Of a stretch of DNA of 18,018 bases, positions 1 to 5,827 are shown in pieces. The stretch comes from JBKECY01 sp047975025 (GTDB taxonomy: Bacteria; Bacillota; Clostridia; Lachnospirales; Lachnospiraceae). A program made the translations under genes and the position numbers. The notes below the pieces were generated by a model. The model was not told where the DNA came from. It ran no database searches and saw only the letters and a list, made by a program, of their open reading frames with translations. The stretch covers positions 1 through 18,018 of the forward strand of contig JBKECY010000004.1 in assembly GCA_047975025.1 (NCBI GenBank). The letters run 5' to 3'. Every line of letters begins with the position of its first letter. Positions within the stretch are counted from its first letter, which is position 1.

Positions 1-118
1 CCGCCCTTGAACAATCCACCAAGAAATGTTACGATGTCGTCAAGCTGATAAGGATTTACCCTACCGGATACCGGTCATTACTAACATTGCGACTGGTACA
101 AAAATCGGGGGCAGGTCA
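1..118. mobile_element. End of an insertion sequence (left copy)
   Basis: This 118-bp segment is the exact reverse complement of 17900-18017. Read outward from the IS its terminus is 5'-TGACCTGCCCCC, ending at base 118, with cellular coding sequence starting at 119. A terminal TG...CA and G/C-rich tip resemble IS3-type ends, but the family cannot be fixed from one end. Frame 1 from base 1 ends in NNPPRNVTMSSS with a stop at 46-48, about 70 bp from the tip; this could be the C-terminus of a transposase, which is a weak inference. A small dyad, ACCGG-ATA-CCGGT, lies at 63-75. The element interrupts the surface-protein gene to its right. Confidence 0.75.
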
Positions 119-120
119 CA

Positions 121-2646
121 ACCGTTACGGTATTAGGAAATTATATATTCAGAGATACAACATCACTCAAAGAGCTTACGATACCGGCGAATGTTACGAA
201 ACTTGGAGTCTATGCATTCCAGAACATGACCGCACTTGAGAAGCTGATCTTCCTGCCGGAAAAAGTCCCCAGTCTGGACACACAGCCATTTGAGAAGGTA
301 CCAGCAACTACGGTTGCCTATGTACCGGCAGGCAGCAAAGAAAGCTATACAACGTCACTGACGAACAAAGGATTTTTAGGCTCAATCGAGGCCCAGATTA
401 CAACACTTAACTTTACAGAATCAGTTAAAAGCGTGCTCGTCGGAAGCTCATGGCAGCTGCCCCTATCCGCCATCGCAGAAGATGTGACAGATAAGATTCT
501 GACATGGAGCTCAGACAACGAAACGGTCGCCACTGTGGACCAAAATGGATTATTAAATGCCCTGACCGCCGGTACAACAGAGATCACAGTCAGCGCATCC
601 AATGGTGTGGAAGCCAAATGTACGGTGTATGTAACCGCTTCCGAAGTAGCAGCCTCGGGTGTATCCCTCTCGAAGAGCAGCCTGTCACTAAAAGCCCAGG
701 AAACCGGGAAGCTGGCGGCGACACTTGCCCCGGCCAATGTATCTGACCGCACTGTGACATGGAGCTCCTCCGCAGAAGACGTTGCTACGGTAGATGCGGC
801 CGGAACGGTCACCGCAGTGGCCACAGGTACCGCGACCATCACAGCAACCACAGCGAATGGCAAGACTGCCACCGCTACCATCGAAGTAGCGGCAGCGGCA
901 CTGACCGACGGTGTCTACCAGGTACCGGCCACGCTGCTCAATGCGACCTCAAGCCAGAACTCCATGGCCAATGGAGCTATTGACCCTGAAGCACTCATCG
1001 AGGTAAGCGGAGATACGACTAAAGTATATCTGACCTTTAAACCAATGAGCCTGGGGACGACGAACGGTCATCTGACACAGGGCTGGTATTTCAGCAGTGA
1101 GGAAGACTACAATGCATACAAAGCCGATCCGGAAGGAAAAGCATCCCTGCGCAAGTCCCTGACCACCGAGTCCTACTATGACGAAGACGGTACGGTATAC
1201 CCGCAGCAGGTAGCCCTGACCATTCCGGCGGGACAGGAAATTACCTATTTACAGGTATTTGTGGATGCGATGAATTCGACCGCATATACCAGACTATCCC
1301 TCGACTATGCGAATGCGCAGAGTGTGACCAAGACCGAAGCGACACAGATCGCTATTGCACAGCAGGATCTGACGCTGGTGCCGGGAGATACAGAGCAGTT
1401 AAGCGCAGTGCTGACACCGGAGGATACTACATTTACCGGCGGCATCTCATGGGAAAGTGATGATGAAAGCATCGCTTCCGTGAATGCCAAGACCGGCAAG
1501 CTAACCGCAGTAGCCGCCGGAACCACGACGATTTCAGTGTATACGAAAGCAAACCTCTATGCACAGACAACGGTGACCGTCATTACAGAAGATGAGCAGA
1601 CAGCCCGCACCGTCAGCGCACAGATCGAAGCACTGCCGGAGACAGCTGCGCTCACACTGGCCGATGCCGATGCAGTGGCAGTAGCCAGAACTGCCTACGA
1701 CGCACTGACAACAGCGCAAAAGGCATTTATCGACAGCGCCGTGTTACAGAAACTGACCGATGCGGAGAGCCGGATCGATGCCCTGACGATTAAAAACGGC
1801 TGGGTCAACGATGGCGGAAACCGCTACTACTACAAGAACGGAACCAAGCTGACGGGATGGCAGACGATTGCAGGAAGCCAGTACTACTTCAGCAAGACCA
1901 GCAAGACCTTAGGAAAAATGCTGACCGGATTCCAGACAATCTCAGGAAGCCGCTATTACTTCAGCACCTCCTCTTCCAGACTAGGTACCATGCTGACAGG
2001 AATTCAGACAATTTCAGGAAGCCGTTACTACTTCAGCACCGTTACAGCGACCAAGGGCAAGATGCAGACCGGCTGGCAGACAGTGGCAGGAAGCCGCTAC
2101 TACTTCAGCGCCGTAGCAGCCACCTATGGCAAGGCGGTAACCGGCTGGAGGACGATCTCAGGAAGCCGTTACTACTTCAATACAGCGGCCTCAGCCCAAG
2201 GCAAGATGCTGACCGGATTCCAGACGATTGCAGGAAGCCGCTACTACTTCGGCAAATCTTCCAAGACGTTAGGCAAGATGCTGACGGGATGGCAGACCAT
2301 CTCGGGAAGCCGCTACTATTTCAGTGTGGCAACAGCAACCAAAGGCAAGATGCTGACCGGATTCCAGACGATCTCCAAGACCCGCTACTATTTCGGTAAA
2401 TCCACCAAGAACTTAGGTAAGATGATGACGGGATGGCAGACGATCTCAGGATATCGGTACTACTTTAGTACCACGACCGGCAAGCTGGGCAAGACGTTAG
2501 TAGGATTACAGAAGATTTCAGGCAAGACCTACTACTTCAGCCAGGCAAGCAAGACCTATGGCCGTATGCTTAAGAGCCAATGGGTGAAAGTGGGAACCAA
2601 GAGCTATTATCTGAGCACCAGCGGTGTTGTGACAAAAACTAAATAA
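121..2646 (+). CDS. 5'-truncated modular surface protein (LRR, Big_2-like, wall-binding repeats)
   Basis: The reading frame is open from the IS border, so the 5' end is missing; the first ATG at 226 lies inside an LRR and has no ribosome binding site. Bases 121-345 encode BspA/LRR_5-like repeats (SLKELTIPANVTKLGVYAF, then MTALEKLIFLP). Three Big_2-like Ig domains follow at about 391-636, 658-890 and 1348-1582, each with the WSS/WES...VATV/IASV...G...AV..GT.TI pattern. Bases 900-1340 (DGVYQVPATLLNATSSQNSM to AYTRLSLDY) resemble a NEAT-like beta-sandwich, tentatively. Bases 1590-1790 form a helical linker of a kind common in clostridial surface proteins. Ten 24-residue wall-binding repeats (1855-2574; GWQTISGSRYYFS...GKMLT) and degenerate flanking units end the protein. 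The likely role is an exported adhesin held non-covalently on the wall by its C-terminal repeats. The signal peptide must have been lost with the 5' end, so this copy is probably non-functional unless the neighbouring IS supplies a start. Confidence 0.85.
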   Translation, partial: TVTVLGNYIFRDTTSLKELTIPANVTKLGVYAFQNMTALEKLIFLPEKVPSLDTQPFEKVPATTVAYVPAGSKESYTTSLTNKGFLGSIEAQITTLNFTESVKSVLVGSSWQLPLSAIAEDVTDKILTWSSDNETVATVDQNGLLNALTAGTTEITVSASNGVEAKCTVYVTASEVAASGVSLSKSSLSLKAQETGKLAATLAPANVSDRTVTWSSSAEDVATVDAAGTVTAVATGTATITATTANGKTATATIEVAAAALTDGVYQVPATLLNATSSQNSMANGAIDPEALIEVSGDTTKVYLTFKPMSLGTTNGHLTQGWYFSSEEDYNAYKADPEGKASLRKSLTTESYYDEDGTVYPQQVALTIPAGQEITYLQVFVDAMNSTAYTRLSLDYANAQSVTKTEATQIAIAQQDLTLVPGDTEQLSAVLTPEDTTFTGGISWESDDESIASVNAKTGKLTAVAAGTTTISVYTKANLYAQTTVTVITEDEQTARTVSAQIEALPETAALTLADADAVAVARTAYDALTTAQKAFIDSAVLQKLTDAESRIDALTIKNGWVNDGGNRYYYKNGTKLTGWQTIAGSQYYFSKTSKTLGKMLTGFQTISGSRYYFSTSSSRLGTMLTGIQTISGSRYYFSTVTATKGKMQTGWQTVAGSRYYFSAVAATYGKAVTGWRTISGSRYYFNTAASAQGKMLTGFQTIAGSRYYFGKSSKTLGKMLTGWQTISGSRYYFSVATATKGKMLTGFQTISKTRYYFGKSTKNLGKMMTGWQTISGYRYYFSTTTGKLGKTLVGLQKISGKTYYFSQASKTYGRMLKSQWVKVGTKSYYLSTSGVVTKTK
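1855..2574 (+). repeat. Ten in-frame 72-bp repeats coding 24-aa wall-binding units
   Basis: Ten consecutive units, each exactly 24 codons, follow the consensus G(W/F/I)QTI(S/A)GSRYYFS-x6-GKMLT. Position 2 varies between W and F/I/L, and the x6 segment varies most. The DNA copies remain very similar (for example GGAAGCCGCTACTACTTC recurs), so copy number could change by unequal recombination. The units resemble choline/glucan-binding CW_binding repeats, with clustered aromatic residues that would form the ligand pockets of a beta-solenoid. The ligand is not determined. Confidence 0.85.
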
Positions 2647-2670
2647 TAGAACTACATTTATTGTATAAAT

Positions 2671-2706
2671 CATAAGAACAAGCCGGGCAGCCGGCTTGTT
2701 CTTATG
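2671..2706. terminator. Perfect 16-bp hairpin between convergent genes
   Basis: CATAAGAACAAGCCGG (2671-2686), a 4-nt loop, then its exact complement (2691-2706). The structure lies just after the stop of the surface-protein gene and overlaps the stop of the minus-strand glycosylase gene (2702-2704). T-rich tracts on both strands next to a GC-rich upper stem make it a plausible bidirectional intrinsic terminator. Confidence 0.85.
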
Positions 2707-3202
2707 TTATCGTTCTTTCGATGGTATCCCAGACACTGCGCCACTGCCCGATTTTCTCCTCGAGCGTATTGCAGCTTTTGGACGGAACCGGACTGCTGGA
2801 GCGCACAGCCGCATAAGGAATCGCAAGTTCCTTGAAATAGCGCAGGTAACTCTTATGTGCCTCGCTGCCGTTTAGTATAATGAAACGGATGTCCGGGTGC
2901 TCTTGCAAAAATCCCGGCAGGTCATTCGGCTGACGGTCCCGAATATTGGTATCAAGAGAGTTCTCACGTCTGGCAGCATGCAGCACATCCCACAGAGCCA
3001 CATGGTGTGCCAGAAGCATAGCCGTACGCTCTTCATAGGATACCGGCAGAGGGACAGCCAGCAAGCTTGCCAGAATGGGCCAGAAATGATTGCGCGGATG
3101 CGCATAATACTGTTGTCGCTCAATCGATATATCACCGGGCAGTGAGCCCAGGATCAATAGATTCGCCTGGGTGTCTGCGACCGGGGGAAGACCTTTTTTC
3201 AT
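2702..3202 (-). CDS. DNA-deoxyinosine (hypoxanthine-DNA) glycosylase, UDG superfamily
   Basis: The 166-residue protein has the hallmarks of family-6 UDG/HDG enzymes, which excise hypoxanthine (deaminated adenine) from DNA to start base-excision repair. Visible motifs are LILGSLPGDISIERQQYYAHP and then RNHFWPIL near the N-terminus, an IILNGSEAHKSY segment, and RSSSPVPSKSCN near the C-terminus, corresponding to the UDG-fold nucleotide-binding loops. Its length is normal for the family. The start is ATG at 3202 (minus strand) because AAAGGAG lies just upstream of it; an in-frame ATG seven codons earlier lacks a ribosome binding site. A TTGACA/TATAAC promoter sits upstream at 3268-3296. The gene is monocistronic, convergent with the surface-protein gene and divergent from the gene at 3350. 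Confidence 0.88.
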   Translation of the reverse strand: MKKGLPPVADTQANLLILGSLPGDISIERQQYYAHPRNHFWPILASLLAVPLPVSYEERTAMLLAHHVALWDVLHAARRENSLDTNIRDRQPNDLPGFLQEHPDIRFIILNGSEAHKSYLRYFKELAIPYAAVRSSSPVPSKSCNTLEEKIGQWRSVWDTIERTIT

Positions 3203-3262
3203 AAACACTCCTTTACAATTCAATCAGGTATAAATGCGGTGCTGCCAGTAAAAGTATATGTA

Positions 3263-3291
3263 TTGCTGTTATAGCAGGTATATGCTACTAT
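3263..3291 (+). promoter_or_regulatory. Candidate promoter for the divergent membrane-anchored protein gene
   Basis: TTGCTG (3263-3268), a 17-bp spacer and TACTAT (3286-3291) lie about 58 bp upstream of the ATG at 3350. The spacer holds an inverted repeat TAGCA-N6-TGCTA (3272-3287). The two divergent promoters occupy the same DNA, so they probably exclude one another. The elements are only moderately close to consensus. Confidence 0.45.
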
Positions 3292-3296
3292 GTCAA
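3268..3296 (-). promoter_or_regulatory. Sigma-A-type promoter for the glycosylase gene
   Basis: On the minus strand TTGACA (3296-3291) is followed after exactly 17 bp by TATAAC (3273-3268). It lies about 65 bp upstream of the ATG at 3202 and overlaps the candidate promoter of the divergent gene. Confidence 0.7.
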
Positions 3297-3349
3297 TATA
3301 GACAGAGCTTTTTGCCCTATTGCAGCCCCGGAATGAGAGGAGGGACTAT

Positions 3350-3727
3350 ATGAAAAAGACGATTCTGCTTATTATATGTACAGTGTTGCTGCTCGGCACA
3401 TGGACCGTTGCTTTCTTTCTCGGACGTGCCAGCGTCAATCCGATTGAAGTATCCGAGACAGTTACCTTTTATGCGAAGATCAAAACAATCTCAGACACAC
3501 AACTGCTGGTGCAGGGGCTGGGAGTCAACGACTTGAACCATCGCGGTGCCTTCTATGTCACAACTGACAGTGATACAAGCCTGCAATGGAATGGGACAGA
3601 AATTGCCAGAGAAGAGCTGCGGGAGCAGGATACGATCTCTCTTACGTATATGGGAGAGGTGCAGGAGTCGGAACCGGCGCAGATTGTGCAGCCGGTATTG
3701 CGGATTGTGGTGTTGGCGCAGGCATGA
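3350..3727 (+). CDS. Small membrane-anchored or lipid-facing extracytoplasmic protein, unknown function
   Basis: This protein of 125 residues was not recognised as a named family. An N-terminal hydrophobic segment (residues 4-24, KTILLIICTVLLLGTWTVAF) preceded by lysines looks like an uncleaved signal anchor. The exposed part (about 35-125) is beta-rich: it reads as a small barrel of the OB or DUF-type kind seen in secreted Firmicute proteins, ending in a strand-like IVQPVLRIVVLA. No catalytic motif is visible. The start is ATG 3350 because GAGGAGGG (3337-3344) precedes it; the upstream in-frame ATG at 3320 has none. The stop codon lies within the first copy of a 30-bp-period duplication (3714-3767), suggesting local slippage or an insertion junction at the end of the gene. 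Confidence 0.75.
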   Translation: MKKTILLIICTVLLLGTWTVAFFLGRASVNPIEVSETVTFYAKIKTISDTQLLVQGLGVNDLNHRGAFYVTTDSDTSLQWNGTEIAREELREQDTISLTYMGEVQESEPAQIVQPVLRIVVLAQA

Positions 3728-3767
3728 CCTTAAAAGGGGGAGATGGCGCAGGCATGACCTTAAAAGG
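3714..3767. repeat. 30-bp-period direct duplication over a stop codon
   Basis: The 24-bp TGGCGCAGGCATGACCTTAA plus AAGG occurs at 3714-3737 and again at 3744-3767. The first copy holds the TGA that ends the upstream gene. The period is 30 bp, so the second copy carries the same TGA in the same frame and would act as a backup stop. Confidence 0.85.
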
Positions 3768-3842
3768 AGCCGCTCGACGAGTCGCAACTCCGAAGCCCGC
3801 CTAAAACAGCCGTTGCTTGCGGCTGCGCCTTATCCTCGGCTT

Positions 3843-3985
3843 GCGTGTCTTCGGACTTGCTTGGTCTTGACCTCGCTGGCTCAGCTTTTAAGAGCATTGC
3901 CTGCTGGGTGGTACAGACTTCAAATCGAAAAGAGAAAAACCCGGAAGAAAGTATACACTTCTTCTAAAAATGGTGTGTCTGTAAA
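3843..3985 (+). repeat. 143-bp direct repeat, left copy
   Basis: This segment aligns without gaps to 4724-4866 at an offset of 881 bp, with 19 mismatches by eye (about 87% identity). The best-conserved block is GTCTTGACCTCGCTGGCTCA (3865-3884), followed by a conserved stretch through TTCAAATCGAAAAGAG. It lies in the 411-bp gap between 3727 and 4139. No gene in this gap is convincing; the open frames here show no ribosome binding site or family resemblance. The two copies bracket the CMD-family and DUF3781 genes. Confidence 0.85.
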
Positions 3986-4077
3986 ATGAAAAAGAATACA
4001 CCTGAATTGATGTTCGCCTAACGGAGTCTTTGCTGTGAATGGATCGTTCAGAATTGGGATAAGAGCGCGTTGGCTGT

Positions 4078-4107
4078 TTGAATAAGAATTTGAAACCAAT
4101 GTAAGAT
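4078..4107 (+). promoter_or_regulatory. Possible promoter for the CMD-family gene
   Basis: TTGAAT (4078-4083), an 18-bp spacer and TAAGAT (4102-4107) lie about 32 bp upstream of the ATG at 4139. The elements deviate from consensus and an overlapping GATAAT at 4105-4110 is an alternative -10. Confidence 0.35.
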
Positions 4108-4138
4108 AATACGAACAGAAATGAGGAGGAAAAAAGCA

Positions 4139-4465
4139 ATGGAAAAAAAGAACAGTTATCAATTTTTCATGGAAGAAGCACCGGATGCGGCGAATGCCTT
4201 TAACGGGCTTATCGGCTCTTTACAAAACGTCGGTCTTGATGTCAAAACCATGCAGCTTTGCTACATTGCTATCAAAGCATCGCAGGGCGACGCGACTGCC
4301 GTGGCAGCGCACGTTCCAATGGCGAAGCAGGCGGGTGCAACATGGGACGAGGTCAGGGGCGCGATACTGCTTACGCTTACTGTTTCAGGAGTGTCAGGTG
4401 TACTTTCCTGTCTTGCCCCGGCAAAGGAAGCGTATGAAGAGGTAGTCAAAGCCAAGAAAGAATAA
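4139..4465 (+). CDS. Carboxymuconolactone decarboxylase (CMD) family protein
   Basis: A small all-helical protein of 108 residues. The pattern LCYIAIKASQGDATAVAAHV (residues 40-59), followed by AKQAGATWDEVRGAILLTLT, is the core of the CMD/AhpD-like fold, with His58 in the usual place. It lacks the CxxC disulfide pair of true AhpD peroxidase partners; only isolated Cys41 and a cysteine in VLSCLAP are seen, so alkylhydroperoxidase activity is doubtful. Such proteins usually act as trimers or hexamers in redox or small-molecule chemistry; the substrate is unknown. The start is ATG 4139, since AGGAGG (4123-4128) lies between it and the in-frame ATG at 4121. A DUF3781 gene follows 12 bp later, probably co-transcribed, and both sit between the 143-bp direct repeats. 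Confidence 0.85.
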   Translation: MEKKNSYQFFMEEAPDAANAFNGLIGSLQNVGLDVKTMQLCYIAIKASQGDATAVAAHVPMAKQAGATWDEVRGAILLTLTVSGVSGVLSCLAPAKEAYEEVVKAKKE

Positions 4466-4477
4466 GGGAAATCGCTA

Positions 4478-4735
4478 ATGGATGAGTTGATTGTAAATCT
4501 TGATAAGCTTCATACGACCGAATTGGGAAAGGAACGAATCAAGAAAAATCTCGCCCTGCAAACAGCCGATGTTGTTTTGTGGTGCAAGGAGTGCATAAAG
4601 AATGCCGATATTATCAAACGAATTGGAAAGAATTACTACGCATACCGCAGCGGTGTCATTCTCACCATCAACGCTAAAAGTTATACCATTATCACAGCAC
4701 ACAAAGAAAAGTGCCCGAAGCCAGAGTGTCTTTGA
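4478..4735 (+). CDS. DUF3781-family small protein
   Basis: This 85-residue protein matches my recollection of the DUF3781 family: IVNLDKLHTTELGKERIKKN at the start, a CKEC motif (LWCKECI, about residues 36-41), and a C-terminal GKNYYAYRSGVILTINAKSY then TIITAHK. The function of the family is not known. It begins 12 bp after the CMD gene with only a weak AGGGAAAT ribosome binding site, suggesting translational coupling. The last few codons (after TAHKEK) and the stop fall in the right-hand direct repeat, which begins at 4724, so the natural C-terminus may have been altered by the repeat. Confidence 0.75.
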   Translation: MDELIVNLDKLHTTELGKERIKKNLALQTADVVLWCKECIKNADIIKRIGKNYYAYRSGVILTINAKSYTIITAHKEKCPKPECL

Positions 4736-4866
4736 ACCTGCTTTGTCTTGACCTCGCTGGCTCAGCCTTTAAGGGCATTGCCTGCTGGGCGGTACAGAAT
4801 TCAAATCGAAAAGAGAAAAGCATGGAAGACAGTATACACTTCTTCTTAAAACAGTGCTTCTATAAA
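4724..4866 (+). repeat. 143-bp direct repeat, right copy
   Basis: Direct counterpart of 3843-3985 (about 87% identical, no gaps). It begins inside the last codons of the DUF3781 gene and supplies its stop codon. The hypothetical frame through it from 4711 is not supported by a ribosome binding site and is left out. Recombination between the two copies would delete exactly the CMD-DUF3781 pair. Confidence 0.85.
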
Positions 4867-4888
4867 CTATCGGCGCGAAGGCTGGAGG

Positions 4889-5031
4889 CGCTCTGCGTTT
4901 GTTCTTCTCAGGCTTTAGCGGGAGACGGCGCAAAGACCGCAAGTGAGACAGCAGGGATATTTCCCTGCTGTCTCACTTGGTTTAAGCGGGCTGCGCGACT
5001 CGAAGCGGCCTGAGAAGGACATTGCAGACGC
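4889..5031. repeat. Large nested inverted repeat with 18-bp perfect core hairpin
   Basis: The core is CAAGTGAGACAGCAGGGA (4940-4957), loop TATT, and its exact complement (4962-4979). Outer arms CTTCTCAGGC (4904-4913) and GCCTGAGAAG (5008-5017) pair again, and still further out GCGCTCTGCG (left) and GCAGACGC (right) partly pair. TTTAGCGGG and TTTAAGCGGG flank the core on both sides. The whole fills the gap between the DUF3781 gene and the next promoter (4867-5079). It is not followed by a T-run, so it is not a canonical intrinsic terminator; a MITE-like or REP-like element, or a structured RNA, are alternatives. Confidence 0.75.
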
Positions 5032-5055
5032 CGAGAAGAAATATTGCAGATCAAT

Positions 5056-5096
5056 TTATCGAAAAACAATAAAAAACTATTGATTATCGAGAAAAC
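5056..5096. promoter_or_regulatory. Candidate operator for the DUF2975-XRE operon
   Basis: TTATCGA occurs at 5056-5062 and 5084-5090, each followed by an A-rich tract ending in AAAC. Between them CAATA (5067-5071) and TATTG (5078-5082) form an inverted repeat that overlaps the -35 box. The XRE regulator encoded in the operon could bind here; this is inference. Confidence 0.4.
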
Positions 5097-5108
5097 CCAT
5101 GCTATAAT
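5080..5108 (+). promoter_or_regulatory. Sigma-A promoter of the DUF2975-XRE-DUF4153 operon
   Basis: TTGATT (5080-5085), exactly 17 bp, TATAAT (5103-5108), 31 bp upstream of the ATG at 5140. The -10 box is perfect. Confidence 0.8.
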
Positions 5109-5139
5109 GAAGCCGTAAACTAATAAAAGGAGATACCAT

Positions 5140-5586
5140 ATGTGGAATAAAAACAAATCTCTGCAGCTATCCATCTTCAGTATTCGGCTCTTCGCAGTGT
5201 TACTTGCTGCCGGCGTGGCAGGAGCCCCCTGGATCGTTCGATATTATTTCGGAATGCCGGTAGGCGATCTGACCCGGAATCTGCCATTTTGCATCATCAT
5301 TTACTGTTGTGCCATTCCCGGATTTTTGATGCTTCTCTGGATGCATCGCCTGCTTCGCAATATACAGTCCGAAGAGGTGTTTACAGAGGTCAATGTACAC
5401 TTGCTGCGCAGGCTGTCATGGGGGTGTATCGCAGAAGCCATCATTATGTTTGTCGCGGGCTTTTTGTATCCGTCCTTTTTTGTGATTTCTGTGGCGGCCG
5501 CATTTATCGCACTGATTATTCGGGTTATCAAGAATATGATGGAGCAGGCCGGAGAATTGAAGAAAGAAAATGATTTTACTATATGA
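5140..5586 (+). CDS. DUF2975-family membrane protein
   Basis: This 148-residue integral membrane protein has four hydrophobic segments at about residues 12-31, 48-67, 96-115 and 118-133. The layout, the charged loop LLRNIQSEEVFTEVNVHLLR between TM2 and TM3, and the next gene being a YozG-like regulator match the DUF2975 family, which is usually encoded just upstream of a small XRE repressor. Its biochemical role is unknown. AAAGGAGA (5126-5133) precedes the ATG at 5140. The stop overlaps the first bases of the downstream frame (ATGA at 5583-5586), but the next start is better placed at 5601. Confidence 0.85.
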   Translation: MWNKNKSLQLSIFSIRLFAVLLAAGVAGAPWIVRYYFGMPVGDLTRNLPFCIIIYCCAIPGFLMLLWMHRLLRNIQSEEVFTEVNVHLLRRLSWGCIAEAIIMFVAGFLYPSFFVISVAAAFIALIIRVIKNMMEQAGELKKENDFTI

Positions 5587-5600
5587 GAACGGAGCGTGCC

Positions 5601-5807
5601 ATGCCGATTGTCGTGAATCTGGATGTGATTATGGCGAAACGCAAGATGTCAGCCGGAGAGCTGGCGGAGCGTATCAATATCACACCTGCGAATCTATCTA
5701 TATTAAAAAATAACAAGGCCAAAGCCATCCGCTTCTCCACCTTAGAGGCATTATGTCGTGAGCTGGATTGTCAGCCGGCGGATATTTTGGAGTATAGAGA
5801 ACCATAA
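5601..5807 (+). CDS. YozG-like XRE/Cro-family transcriptional regulator
   Basis: This 68-residue protein is essentially one helix-turn-helix domain. It opens with MPIVVNLDVIMAKRKMS, continues with GELAERINITPANLSILKN (HTH core) and ends with TLEALCRELDCQPADILEY, which is the YozG-type signature. I chose ATG 5601 rather than the ATG at 5583 that overlaps the previous stop, because GGAG (5591-5594) sits correctly before 5601 and homologues begin with M-P/A-I-V-V-N-L-D. It probably represses the operon through the repeats near the promoter at 5080-5108, and may take a signal from its DUF2975 partner; the latter is inference. Confidence 0.88.
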   Translation: MPIVVNLDVIMAKRKMSAGELAERINITPANLSILKNNKAKAIRFSTLEALCRELDCQPADILEYREP

Positions 5808-5827
5808 GAGGGAAAGGAGTTTTACAT

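Noticed and set aside
345..881. Minus-strand open frame of 178 codons
   Set aside because: It lies opposite the Big_2-like domains of the surface protein; its Val/Ala/Ser-rich low-complexity product mirrors repetitive coding on the other strand, and it has no ribosome binding site.
1857..2399. Plus-strand frame with repeated RKPLLLQ segments
   Set aside because: It is the out-of-frame reading of the ten 72-bp repeats. The regular peptide pattern follows from the DNA repeats.
1855..2574. Possible CRISPR-like array
   Set aside because: The repeats are contiguous and in frame, with no unique spacers; they encode wall-binding units.
3546..3989. Plus-strand frame through the left 143-bp repeat
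   Set aside because: It overlaps the end of the membrane-anchored gene, has no ribosome binding site, and its Arg/Cys/Leu-rich product looks like non-coding repeat DNA.
4940..4979. Simple intrinsic terminator
   Set aside because: The stem is strong but no T-run follows on either side, and the pairing extends well beyond the core, so it is reported as a nested inverted repeat instead.
4711..5013. Plus-strand frame through the right repeat and hairpin
   Set aside because: It overlaps the DUF3781 gene, lacks a ribosome binding site, and runs through an 18-bp perfect palindrome, which is unlikely in a real gene.
4908..5174. Minus-strand frame over the hairpin and promoter
   Set aside because: It reads through the strong promoter at 5080-5108 and the start of the DUF2975 gene and has no supported start.
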